Source of the DNA: Caulobacter sp.
GTDB taxonomy: Bacteria; Pseudomonadota; Alphaproteobacteria; Caulobacterales; Caulobacteraceae
Assembly: GCA_029866155.1 (NCBI GenBank)
Contig: JARWZW010000020.1
Coordinates: 1 to 52,133 of the forward strand
Reading direction: 5' to 3'
Length of the DNA stretch: 52,133 bases
Made by a program: the position numbers and the translations under genes. The notes beneath the pieces were generated by a model. The model was not told the origin of the DNA. It saw only the letters and a list, made by a program, of their open reading frames with translations, and did not search any database. This document shows, piece after piece, positions 10,112 to 18,115 of the stretch. The stretch's first letter is position 1; every line of letters starts with the position of its first letter.

Positions 10112-12595
10112 TCAGAAGGCGTAACGGAGGGTGGCGGTCACGGTCCGGCCGTTGATCGAGCGGGCCCGGATGACATTGTCGACATTGGGCGTGATCGAGC
10201 CCTCTTCAGCCTCGGTCAGCCCGATCGTGTCGAACAGATTGTTGGCGTTGACCGACAGGGACAGCGCCTCGGTCAGGTCATAGGCGGCGAAGGCGTTGAC
10301 CTGGGCGAAGGCCGGGAAGACGAGGCGGTTGTCGTCCTGGGCATAGGCCTCCGTCGTCCCGATGATGCTGGCCCCGGCGGACAGTCGGTCACGGCTCCAG
10401 GTCGGGGCGACCTGGTAGACCCACTGGGCCTGACGACGCGGCCGGTTGCCGACCACGGCGGGGTTCAGAACGTCCTTGGAGATCTCCGCATCCGTATAGG
10501 TGGCGCCGCCGGTGATGGCGAAGTCCCCAAGCCGGTAGCTGGCTTCCAGCTCGACGCCCCGGGCGTTGTATTCCCGATCGAAGAACTTCTGGGTCGTGGC
10601 CTCATAGTTCTGCTCCTGGGTCTTGGCCCAGAAGACCGTGGCGAACAGGCCGAACCCGTCCCGGCGATACTTCACGCCCGCCTCGACCTGGTCGACCATG
10701 TCGACGGCGTCCTCGGACGCGACCGAACCGTCCGCACGGATCTTGCCGAACAGCAGCCGGTCGGCATTGGCCCGACCGCCCCGCGACACCCGGCCAAAGG
10801 CGGCCAGGTCAGGATTGAACTGATAATTGGCGCCGGCCGACCAGGACAGGTAGTTCCAGCTGTAGTCGACGGGGGAGGCATTGGCCTTGTCGACAACAGA
10901 GACGCTGACCTCGGTCGGCTGAATCACGCCATCGCCGTTGACGTCCAGATTAGTCCGCTGAACAGCACCGGCGTAGCGGCCGCTGGCTTCGCCATGATCG
11001 CTGCGCAGGCTGAGATCGATGTTCAGATCGCCGAATTTGCCGGCGACGCTGACATAGGGCGCGTCGATATCATACTGGGTGTCATAGCGACGGGTGCAGC
11101 AGTTGCCCCAGAAGGGTACGCCATAGGCGACCAGTCCGTCCTGGGTCTGCTTGACGCCGCCGGCGTTGAAGACGTCCAGCAGGGCGGCGTTGTCGCCCTT
11201 CACTTCTAGCAGGTAGGTGTTCCAGAGCCAGTCCATGGCGATGGTCTGGGTCGAACGATAATAGCCGAAGGTGACGTCGACCGGACCGAGACCGCCCACC
11301 TCGAAGCTGCGGGACAGCTTCAGGTCATTCATGGCGTTGCTGAAGTCCTTGAACTCCACGTCGAACATATGGACCCGCATGGCCAGGCCGTTGCCATTCA
11401 GGCCGCCGGGGCTGGCGATGACATCGCCTGCGCCTGGCCCATTGGCATAGCGAAGGGTGGCGCCGGCGCCGCCGATCGAGGCGGCCATCGCGGCCGCCGG
11501 GCCGACCTCTGCCGGAAAGGGCGAGACGAACCGGCCCTTGTTGTCGGCAAACTTGGCGCGGTCGGTCAGGGTCCAGCCACCCGGGAGGTCGAACCTTGCT
11601 TCGCCGCCGAACTGCAGGGAATCGGGATGCATGCCGTCGGCGACATCAGCCGTGCGGCGCTTGCCATCACCATCCAGACCAAAGCTGCGCGACAGGAAGG
11701 GGGACTGGATGTCATCCGACTGGATGTCAAAGCCCTTGAAGGAGCCGATCGACGGATCGCCATTGGTTCCACTGATCCGGGTCGGCATGGGCAGATAGCC
11801 AACGGCCCGGTCGTTCAGATACTTGAAGTTAAGGCGGACATAGCCCGTCTCGAACTCCTTGGTGATGTTCGCCTTGATCTGGCCGCCCTTCTCAGAATCG
11901 TAGCCGCTCTGCCGGGCGCCCTCGCCCTGGCGCCAGAAACCGCCGACATGGAACCGCAGGCTGTCGCTGATCGGGCCGCCGTAACCGAAGTCCAGGCGGT
12001 TGTGATCATAGCCAAGTCCCCGGGTCAGACCGATGGCGCCGCCCTCGGTTTCGCCGGTCTTGCTGATCAGGTTGATGACGCCGCCCGGCGAATTGGAGGC
12101 GAAGGTCGAGGCCGAGCCACCCCGCACGGATTCGATCCGGGCGAGGGAATAGTCGGACCTCAGGAAGATGTCCGCATTGCCGAAGGCGATGTCGCCGAAT
12201 TCCATGACCGGCAGGCCGTCTTCCTGCAGCTGGAGGAACTTGGCGCCGCCGGACGCGACCGGCAGACCCCGTACCGCGATGTTGGCGTTGCCTTCGCCGC
12301 CCGTGGATTCGGAGCGGATGCCCGGCAGGCCGCGGAAGATCTCGGCGGTGGAGCGCGGCGCCGCAGCTTCGATCTGCTCGGTGGACAGCGAACTGACAGA
12401 CACCGAGGAGGACATCTTGGTGAGGCCAGCCCGGCTGGCTGTGACGACGACGGCGTCCAGATCCAGAGTATCGGAGTCAGCGGAGGCCGAGCCCTCGGTG
12501 GCCGGTTGCTGCGTCTGGGCCTCGGCCCATGCGGCGGCCGGAGCCAGGCCCAGCATGGCCACGCCAGCGACCAGCAGAATTTTGCGTGAAATCAT
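10112..12595 (-). CDS. TonB-dependent outer-membrane receptor for sucrose (SuxA-like)
   Basis: 827 residues from the chosen ATG at 12595, which follows GGGAGGGA by a few bases and begins the signal peptide MISRKILLVAGVAMLGLAP with an AWA cleavage region. The frame continues 48 codons further upstream, but that start would lack a signal peptide and would overlap the operator region. A TonB-box-like DLDAVVVTASR, then a plug domain (AAPRSTAEIFRGLPGIRSE, NIAVRGLPV), then a long beta-barrel ending in the terminal phenylalanine (TLRYAF) are present. It is first in the sux operon. In Xanthomonas, SuxA imports sucrose across the outer membrane with TonB energy; that substrate is inferred here from neighbours. 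Confidence 0.92.
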   Translation of the reverse strand: MISRKILLVAGVAMLGLAPAAAWAEAQTQQPATEGSASADSDTLDLDAVVVTASRAGLTKMSSSVSVSSLSTEQIEAAAPRSTAEIFRGLPGIRSESTGGEGNANIAVRGLPVASGGAKFLQLQEDGLPVMEFGDIAFGNADIFLRSDYSLARIESVRGGSASTFASNSPGGVINLISKTGETEGGAIGLTRGLGYDHNRLDFGYGGPISDSLRFHVGGFWRQGEGARQSGYDSEKGGQIKANITKEFETGYVRLNFKYLNDRAVGYLPMPTRISGTNGDPSIGSFKGFDIQSDDIQSPFLSRSFGLDGDGKRRTADVADGMHPDSLQFGGEARFDLPGGWTLTDRAKFADNKGRFVSPFPAEVGPAAAMAASIGGAGATLRYANGPGAGDVIASPGGLNGNGLAMRVHMFDVEFKDFSNAMNDLKLSRSFEVGGLGPVDVTFGYYRSTQTIAMDWLWNTYLLEVKGDNAALLDVFNAGGVKQTQDGLVAYGVPFWGNCCTRRYDTQYDIDAPYVSVAGKFGDLNIDLSLRSDHGEASGRYAGAVQRTNLDVNGDGVIQPTEVSVSVVDKANASPVDYSWNYLSWSAGANYQFNPDLAAFGRVSRGGRANADRLLFGKIRADGSVASEDAVDMVDQVEAGVKYRRDGFGLFATVFWAKTQEQNYEATTQKFFDREYNARGVELEASYRLGDFAITGGATYTDAEISKDVLNPAVVGNRPRRQAQWVYQVAPTWSRDRLSAGASIIGTTEAYAQDDNRLVFPAFAQVNAFAAYDLTEALSLSVNANNLFDTIGLTEAEEGSITPNVDNVIRARSINGRTVTATLRYAF

Positions 12596-12679
12596 CTTGT
12601 TCCCTCCCGGACCAGCGCCTGGTTCGACGCCTGCTACGCCCTGGCGGCCCAGGTGCGAGCACCGATCAAAATGCGTTGT

Positions 12680-12691
12680 GCAATCGTTTGC
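12680..12691. promoter_or_regulatory. LacI-type operator, proximal copy (imperfect)
   Basis: GCAATCGTTTGC differs at one position from the perfect palindrome 42 bp away. It lies at or just after the expected transcription start of the sux operon. Binding by the adjacent LacI protein is inferred. Confidence 0.75.
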
Positions 12692-12698
12692 AAGCCAA

Positions 12699-12725
12699 TT
12701 ATTAGCCCCAGACAGCAAAATGCAA
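12699..12725 (-). promoter_or_regulatory. Predicted sux operon promoter (sigma-73-like)
   Basis: On the minus strand TTGCAT (12720-12725), a 13-bp gap and GCTAATAA (12699-12706) resemble the Caulobacter housekeeping consensus TTGACGS, 10-14 bp, GCTANAWC. The -35 is overlapped by the distal operator and the start region by the proximal one. The predicted start is roughly 100 bp upstream of the receptor ATG. Confidence 0.6.
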
Positions 12726-12733
12726 TCGATTGC
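12722..12733. promoter_or_regulatory. LacI-type operator, distal copy (perfect palindrome)
   Basis: GCAATCGATTGC is a perfect 12-bp palindrome with the central CG step common to LacI/GalR-family sites. It overlaps the predicted -35 box. The LacI-family gene ends 38 bp away. Confidence 0.8.
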
Positions 12734-12771
12734 GTCCACTGTTCGCCCGAATTCCCTTGCCCTCCAAGGGA

Positions 12772-13812
12772 CTAACGGCTCGAGCTGGCGCGCAAAATAA
12801 GTTCCGGGGCGAGCGTCGAGGACGGCGTTCGCTCACCGGCCATGCGCCGAAACAGCAGATCGACCATCACTCTGGCCGCCGTTTCCAGGTCCTGTCGGAC
12901 CGTGGTCAGAGGAGGATCGCCGTACCGGGCGACGGAACTGTCGTCGAATCCCACGACGGACACATCCTGCGGCACTGACCGGCCGTCGGCCTTCAGCGCC
13001 CGGACGGCGGCAAGGGCGATGACGTCCGAGGCTGCAAACACCCCGTCAAACGCCACGCCAGAGGCTATCAGAGAGCGCATCGCGTCATAGGCGGTTTCCG
13101 TGGTGAAATGGGCCGGCGCCGACAGGGCTTCACTGGCCGAAATGCCGGCATCGGACAGGGCCCTTCGATAGCCCTCATGCCTCAGGGCGACTTCGGGCGC
13201 CTGGGGAACCCCCAGAAAGGCGATGTTGCGCCGGCCAGTCCGAATCAGATGCTCGACCGCCATCCTGGCGCCGCCGACATTGTCCACGCCCACCGTGCAA
13301 TAGGCCTGATCCGGAAGGTGGCCGCCCCAGACGACCAGAGGGGCGTAATGGGCCGCCACGGCGTTGAGGGTCTGGTGCTGGTCGCTCTGGCCGATGACCA
13401 GCAAACCATCGACCCGATGGGCGCCAATCAGACGATCGAGCCATCCCGGCTGTGTCGCGACCACCCGATGCAGCAGCACGGCATGGTCCCGCAGGGTGAT
13501 CTCGTCGGACAGCCGCCCAACCATCTCCAGAAAGAAGGGGTCGGAAATCAGCTGGCCTGCTTCATGACCCAGCGGAATCACCAGGCCGACCGTGTCCGTC
13601 TTCTGTCGGCGCAGACTGCGGGCCGACTGGTTGATCACATAGCCATGGGCAGCAGCCAGGGCGACGATCTGTTCCCTCAGCGGCCCGGGGATCAGCGGAT
13701 TTCCGGCCAGGGCCCGCGAAACGGTCGAGGTCGACACCCCGGCCAGCCGGGCGATGTCGGTCATGCGAAGTCGTTGGGGCGCAGCCGCTGGCGTCTGGGG
13801 TTCGAAAGGCAT
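12772..13812 (-). CDS. LacI-family transcriptional repressor of sucrose genes (SuxR-like)
   Basis: 346 residues. The helix-turn-helix and hinge occupy the first 60 or so residues (MTDIARLAGVSTSTVSRALAG), followed by a periplasmic-binding-protein-like sensor domain (VDGLLVIGQSD, VVGFDDSSVARYGDPPLTTV). It lies immediately upstream of, and in the same direction as, the sux operon it is expected to repress. The operator pair at 12680-12733 is between the two. The inducer is presumably sucrose or a derivative; that is inference from position. Confidence 0.92.
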   Translation of the reverse strand: MPFEPQTPAAAPQRLRMTDIARLAGVSTSTVSRALAGNPLIPGPLREQIVALAAAHGYVINQSARSLRRQKTDTVGLVIPLGHEAGQLISDPFFLEMVGRLSDEITLRDHAVLLHRVVATQPGWLDRLIGAHRVDGLLVIGQSDQHQTLNAVAAHYAPLVVWGGHLPDQAYCTVGVDNVGGARMAVEHLIRTGRRNIAFLGVPQAPEVALRHEGYRRALSDAGISASEALSAPAHFTTETAYDAMRSLIASGVAFDGVFAASDVIALAAVRALKADGRSVPQDVSVVGFDDSSVARYGDPPLTTVRQDLETAARVMVDLLFRRMAGERTPSSTLAPELILRASSSR

Positions 13813-13939
13813 GATCCGGAGTCTGCCCTACCTGCCCAGGGAAGGAAACGCCTCAGAGGCCTAGGCCCGCAGGAAGCCCCTTGCCGTCAGCAGATCTACC
13901 TCCGACGGCGTTCAGCAAACCCGAAGGCCGTCGACCCGA

Positions 13940-14024
13940 TGGTGCCCCCGGTCGGGGTCGAACCGACACTCCTTGCGGAACCGGATTTTGAGTCCGGCGC
14001 GTCTACCAATTCCACCACAGGGGC
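13940..14024 (-). tRNA. tRNA-Leu (anticodon CAA)
   Basis: Acceptor arms GCCCCTG and CGGGGGC pair over seven positions (one T-G), the discriminator is A, and CCA is encoded. The anticodon loop is CTCAAAA with anticodon CAA. The T-loop TTCGACC and a long variable arm, TCCGCAAGGAGTG, mark it as a class II leucine tRNA. The D-arm contains AATTGGTAGAC. It sits between the LacI gene and an RTX gene, all on the minus strand. No repeat of its 3' end was noticed nearby, so there is no sign of an integrated element. Confidence 0.95.
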
Positions 14025-14099
14025 CCGCGCAACCAGGGTCGGCGAGTGGCGGCAAAATAGCGATGCCGCCGGCCACGTCAACGCGGCGCTGCAGGAGCG

Positions 14100-15830
14100 T
14101 CACAGCAGCAGGTCGGCTCCGGTCAGGGTGACGACGCCCAGAACGTCGATCACCAGTTCCGCCGTCGAGAAGTTGCTGTCCAGATTGACCAGGATGACGC
14201 TGTCGCCGCCCACTGTATCGATCCGGACCTGTCCGATGGCCGTAAAGGCGCCGGTCACCAGGGCGAGCGCCTGATCATCGTAGTCCAGGCTGGGATCGAT
14301 GGACCTCAGGTCGATCAGGTCGCCCTGGGCCTGGGTGAAATCCAGGATGTCGTCCCGGCCATCCCCGGCGGCGAAGACAAAGCGATCAGCGCCGGCGCCG
14401 CCCCGCAGGACGTCGTTGCTCTCGCCGCCGACCAGGATATCCGCTCCGGCGCCGCCGTTCAGTTCGTCCGCGCCACTGAAACCGAACAGGCTGTCAGCCC
14501 CCTTGCCGCCAAACAGCACGTCCGCGGCGAAGGCCTGGCCCCGCACGATCAGCGGGTCGACCAGGCTGTTGAAGATGAAGGCCGAAGGACTGGCCAGCAG
14601 GGCCGCCAGACTGACGTTTTCGAGGGTGATGGACTCCAGGCTGCCGCCAAACCGTGTGGCGATCACGACATTGGCGCCCTGCTGGCTCATATAGGGGGTC
14701 AGGGTCAGCATGTCGGCGACATTGAAAACCCGCAGGTCGATCCGGTCCGTGGCCAGGCTGAAATCCAGGACCCTGTCGCCGCCGAACTCGCGCCGGTCAA
14801 AGGTGACGATATCCTTGCCCGCGCCCGTCCGCAGCACGTCCGCCGCCTCGCCGCCATTCAGGACATCATTACCGGCCCCGCCGTTCAGTTCGTCCGAACC
14901 GCTGAGGCCGAACAGGTAGTCGGCCCCCTTGCCGCCGAACAGGACATCGCTCGCGAAGGTCTCGCCATAGACGATCAGGGAGGTCTTCGCCGTATTGAAG
15001 ATGAAGGCCGAGGGGGCGCCCAGCAGGGTCGCCATATCGACGTTCTTCAACCGGATGGACTCGAGCTCGCCGCTGAAGGCCGTGCTGATCACCACGTCCG
15101 CCCCGACCTGGCTGACATAGGGAGCCAGGGTTGCGATATCAGACAGATTGAAGGCACGCAGATCGATCCGGTCGCTGCCGAGCGTGAAGTCCAGCACGAT
15201 GTCCGCACCGAACCCCCGCTGGTCGAAGGTGATAACATCGCGGCCGGCCCCGCCGCTCAGGATGTCGGCCCCGACACCGCCATTGAGCGTGTCGTTGCCG
15301 GCTCCGCCGTTCAGCTCATCCACGCCACTGAATCCGAACAGCGAGTCGTTGCCATTGCCACCGAACAGGACGTCGCTTGAGAAATCATTGCCCTCGACGA
15401 TCAGGGCGTCACTCGACCCGTTCAGAATGAAGGCGCCCGGTGTGGCCAGCAAGGTGGCCAGATCGATGTTCTTGAGGGTTATGCTCTCGAGCAGATTGTC
15501 GAATTCGGTCCGGATTACCACATCGGCCCCGACCTGGCTCATATAGGGCGTCAGGGTGGCCAGGTCCGCGACACCCAGTCCCCGCAGGTCGAGCCGGTCC
15601 GCGCCCAGGGTGAAATCCAGCACCGTATCGGCGCCAAAACGGCGCTGGTCGAAAACGAAGATGTCCTTGCCAGCATTGCCGCTGAGGGCGTCGTTACCCG
15701 TTCCGCCGATCAGGGCGTCATCACCGCCACCGCCCGAAAGAATGTCCGCGCCACCCAGGCCGTAGAGGACGTCGGCATCATCCAGTCCAGAGATGGTGTT
15801 GGCGGCGTTGGTGCCGGTCAGGATCGCCAT
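14100..15830 (-). CDS. RTX protein made of three 142-residue modules
   Basis: 576 residues without a signal peptide. The N-terminal 55 residues hold RTX nonapeptides (LGGADILSGGGGDDALIGG). Three consecutive modules of exactly 142 residues follow (56-197, 198-339, 340-481). Each starts with a D-[IV]-x-x-F-D segment, has VLDF-[TS]-L...DR-[IL]-DLR, then ...LTPYMSQ.GA.VVI, LESI.L.N, .AFI.N, DVLFGG, and ends with ELNGGAG nonapeptides. A C-terminal segment (482-576) begins DRFVFAAGDGRDDILDFTQ and probably carries the type I secretion signal, with hydrophobic end LTGADLLL. Calcium binding and export are inferred from the repeat class; no transporter genes lie in the window. Confidence 0.88.
   Translation of the reverse strand: MAILTGTNAANTISGLDDADVLYGLGGADILSGGGGDDALIGGTGNDALSGNAGKDIFVFDQRRFGADTVLDFTLGADRLDLRGLGVADLATLTPYMSQVGADVVIRTEFDNLLESITLKNIDLATLLATPGAFILNGSSDALIVEGNDFSSDVLFGGNGNDSLFGFSGVDELNGGAGNDTLNGGVGADILSGGAGRDVITFDQRGFGADIVLDFTLGSDRIDLRAFNLSDIATLAPYVSQVGADVVISTAFSGELESIRLKNVDMATLLGAPSAFIFNTAKTSLIVYGETFASDVLFGGKGADYLFGLSGSDELNGGAGNDVLNGGEAADVLRTGAGKDIVTFDRREFGGDRVLDFSLATDRIDLRVFNVADMLTLTPYMSQQGANVVIATRFGGSLESITLENVSLAALLASPSAFIFNSLVDPLIVRGQAFAADVLFGGKGADSLFGFSGADELNGGAGADILVGGESNDVLRGGAGADRFVFAAGDGRDDILDFTQAQGDLIDLRSIDPSLDYDDQALALVTGAFTAIGQVRIDTVGGDSVILVNLDSNFSTAELVIDVLGVVTLTGADLLL
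14388..15665 (-). repeat. Three tandem 426-bp coding repeats
   Basis: Units at 15240-15665, 14814-15239 and 14388-14813 encode the three 142-residue modules. They have no length difference but have diverged in sequence, so the duplication is not recent, and length is under constraint. Confidence 0.9.
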
Positions 15831-15946
15831 GGTCTGCCTCTGGGATAGGGGAAAATCCAGACTCCGCCCGGTTGCGTTTCGGCCCGGTGAAGAATCAGGG
15901 GGAAGTTTGTGTCAAAGCCGCCCCGTCGATCGCCGGGAATAATCGC

Positions 15947-16444
15947 TCATCGCCTTGAATCGCCCGACAGCCTCGCGGCCGCAGCCTCGAGCCGCAGCAG
16001 CAACCGCTTGAGGGTCGCCACTTCGCTGGGCGCCAGCCCGGTCAGAAGCGCGGCTTCATAGGCCTTGGCAAGGGGTGCGATCTCGGCATGAAGACTGCGA
16101 CCGATGGGGGTCAGGACCAGCAGGTGGGACCGGCCATCGGCTGTGTTGGCGTCCCGGCCCAACAGGCCGCGGGCGACCATTTCACGAGCGGCCCGCGAAA
16201 CGGTCACCTTGTCCATGGCGGTTCGCGCCACAACAGCCTGCTGGGTCAGTCCGCCCTCCGCCAGAACGGCCATCAACCGCCACTGGGGTATCGTCAGGCC
16301 GAACCGGTCTTCATAGGCCCGGGCGATCAGCCGGGAGACCCCGTTGGACGCCACCGACAGGCGGAATGGCAGGTAGTCATCCAGGACAAGATCGGACTCG
16401 GAAGCGCCCGACCCGGGATCGGGCGCGAGGGCCAGATGCGACAT
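15947..16444 (-). CDS. MarR-family transcriptional regulator, probable regulator of tyrosine catabolism
   Basis: 165 residues from the ATG at 16444, which follows GAGGAAG. The winged helix is visible as LTIPQWRLMAVLAEGG, DKVTVSRAAREMVARGLL and DGRSHLLVLT. It is 22 bp downstream of the fumarylacetoacetase-like gene and in the same direction, at the end of the homogentisate cluster. MarR-family regulators (HpaR/HmgR type) commonly control aromatic degradation. A likely target is the inverted repeat in front of hppD. The longer open frame upstream overlaps the neighbour and was not used. Confidence 0.85.
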   Translation of the reverse strand: MSHLALAPDPGSGASESDLVLDDYLPFRLSVASNGVSRLIARAYEDRFGLTIPQWRLMAVLAEGGLTQQAVVARTAMDKVTVSRAAREMVARGLLGRDANTADGRSHLLVLTPIGRSLHAEIAPLAKAYEAALLTGLAPSEVATLKRLLLRLEAAAARLSGDSRR

Positions 16445-16466
16445 GGTGCGAGGCTTCCTCATGGGT

Positions 16467-17477
16467 CTACGCCACCGGCGCCACGACCTGTTCGATGGCG
16501 CCAAAGATGGAGTGGCGTCGGCCGTCGCGCATCTCAATCCGCACCCGGTCGCCATGACGCAGGAATGGCGTTTTCGCCTCTCCGGCGAGCAGGGTCTCGA
16601 CGGTCCGCACCTCTGCAATGCAGCTGTAGCCGACACCGCCGTCTGCTATGGATTTCCCTGGACCACCATCCGAACCCCGGTTGGAGACCGTGCCCGACCC
16701 GATGATCGTCCCGGCGCAGAGCGACCGTGTCTTTGCGGCATGGGCGATGAGGGTTCCGAAATCGAAGGTCATGTCGACCCCGGCGTCCGCCTCGCCAAAC
16801 GGCGCGCCATTCAGTTCCACCTCAAGGGCCCCGTGCAGCCTGCCATCCTTCCAGGCCTCGCCCAGTTCGGCCGGGGTGACCGCGACTGGCGAAAAGGCGC
16901 TGGCCGGCTTGGACTGGAAGAAGCCGAAACTCTTGGCCAGTTCGCCGGGGATCAGGTTGCGCAGGGACACGTCATTGGCCAGCAGGACCAGACGGATCGC
17001 CGCCAGGGCCTCGTCGCGGCTGGCGCCCTGCGCCACGTCGCCGACGATGACGGCGATTTCGCCCTCCATGTCGCAACCCCAGGCCTCGTCCGCCAGGGGA
17101 ATGTCGTCCCGGGGGGCCAGGAACCCGTCGCTGCCGCCCTGATACATCAGGGGATCGGTCCAGAAACTGGCCGGCATGTCGGCGGCCCGGGCCTGCCGCA
17201 CAAGGGCGACATGGTTCACATAGGCGCTGCCATCGGCCCATTGATAGGCCCGCGGCAGGGGGCTCATGGCGTCATGTTCGTGGAACCGTTCCCTGGGCAC
17301 GCCGCCGGTCTCGAGACTGGCGGACAGGGCTTTGAGGATCGGCTCGCAGCGCTCCCAGTCGTCCAGAGCCGCCTGCAGGGTCGGGGCGGCGGCGGAGGCG
17401 TCGAAATACCAGGCCAGATCCCTGGAGACGACCACCAGGCGGCCGTCGCGGCCGGACTTCAATGAGGCAAGCTTCAA
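16467..17477 (-). CDS. Fumarylacetoacetate hydrolase family protein
   Basis: 336 residues, the shorter bacterial form of fumarylacetoacetase. Metal-binding acidic residues appear in WGCDMEGEIAVIVGD, followed by NDVSLRNLIP, FGFFQSKPAS and GTIIGSGTVSNRGSDG. The expected reaction is fumarylacetoacetate to fumarate and acetoacetate, the last step of tyrosine breakdown. Its location in a run with hmgA and hppD supports this role. The isomerase step (maleylacetoacetate isomerase, a GST-fold protein) has no candidate in the window. Confidence 0.9.
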   Translation of the reverse strand: MKLASLKSGRDGRLVVVSRDLAWYFDASAAAPTLQAALDDWERCEPILKALSASLETGGVPRERFHEHDAMSPLPRAYQWADGSAYVNHVALVRQARAADMPASFWTDPLMYQGGSDGFLAPRDDIPLADEAWGCDMEGEIAVIVGDVAQGASRDEALAAIRLVLLANDVSLRNLIPGELAKSFGFFQSKPASAFSPVAVTPAELGEAWKDGRLHGALEVELNGAPFGEADAGVDMTFDFGTLIAHAAKTRSLCAGTIIGSGTVSNRGSDGGPGKSIADGGVGYSCIAEVRTVETLLAGEAKTPFLRHGDRVRIEMRDGRRHSIFGAIEQVVAPVA

Positions 17478-17492
17478 GACGGCGTTTCCCTT

Positions 17493-17753
17493 TTATTTCT
17501 TGATGAGGCGACTGACCCGCGCCCCTTGGTCGTATCGCGACGGTCCGCCAAAGACCGCTACTTCGCAGAGTATGTCCCCACCCGCCTCGGCCGCCCAGAT
17601 ATAGTTTCGCTCGACCAGCACCTGCCGGCCAGCCGGCGAAAGGCCCTCGAAGGTGTCGCCCCAGGGGGTGATCTTCGACAGGTCCCGCCAGGACAGGGTC
17701 AGGGCGCGGCCAAGCTCATCCTCGGCGAAGGCCAGCAGGTCGGGATCGCTCAA
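17493..17753 (-). CDS. Small protein of unknown function in the tyrosine cluster
   Basis: 86 residues, start overlapping the cupin stop by four bases, stop 15 bp before the hydrolase gene. No family recognised. It has an acidic N-terminal helix (MSDPDLLAFAEDELGRAL), a central WRDLSKITPWGDTFEGL, then alternating strands (RQVLVERNYIWAAEAG, DILCEVAVFGGP) and a basic tail. No signal peptide or membrane segment. Coupling to the cupin gene suggests a shared role. Confidence 0.75.
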   Translation of the reverse strand: MSDPDLLAFAEDELGRALTLSWRDLSKITPWGDTFEGLSPAGRQVLVERNYIWAAEAGGDILCEVAVFGGPSRYDQGARVSRLIKK

Positions 17754-18115
17754 ACCGTCACTCCCCGGGACGCCGTAAACTCGGAAATGAGCGCATCGCC
17801 CGTATTGATCACCTCGGACGGTTCGAAGATCAGCACCTGCGCCTCCTCATCGGCGGCGGTGCGGTGCTCCACTCCCCGGGGCACAACCACCATCTGACCC
17901 GGTCCCATCTCGACAACATGGTCGCGGAACTCGACCCGGAACCGGCCCTTCCAGACCAGGAACATCTCCTCGGCCTCGGCATGGCGATGCCAGGGGAAAA
18001 CCCCATGCACCTTGACCAGCCGAAGATCCTGACCGTTCAACTGCGCAGCGACCTTCGGCCGCCAGTGCTCGGCAATCGCAGCAAATTTCTCGTCCAGATC
18101 GATGGCCTCGCTCAT
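17750..18115 (-). CDS. Cupin-domain protein
   Basis: 121 residues from the ATG at 18115, which overlaps the preceding stop (ATGA). A single conserved beta-barrel cupin: motif 1 PWHRHAEAEEMFLVWKGRF supplies the two histidines and the glutamate, and motif 2 is MVVVPRGVEHRTAA. The metal-binding set therefore looks intact. It could be an enzyme or a small-molecule sensor. The reaction is unknown; the context is homogentisate degradation. An upstream in-frame start eight codons earlier was rejected for lack of coupling. Confidence 0.82.
   Translation of the reverse strand: MSEAIDLDEKFAAIAEHWRPKVAAQLNGQDLRLVKVHGVFPWHRHAEAEEMFLVWKGRFRVEFRDHVVEMGPGQMVVVPRGVEHRTAADEEAQVLIFEPSEVINTGDALISEFTASRGVTV

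Noticed and set aside
13940..15830. tRNA-Leu as an integration site with the RTX gene as cargo
   Set aside because: No copy of the tRNA 3' end and no integrase was seen, and base composition is unchanged.
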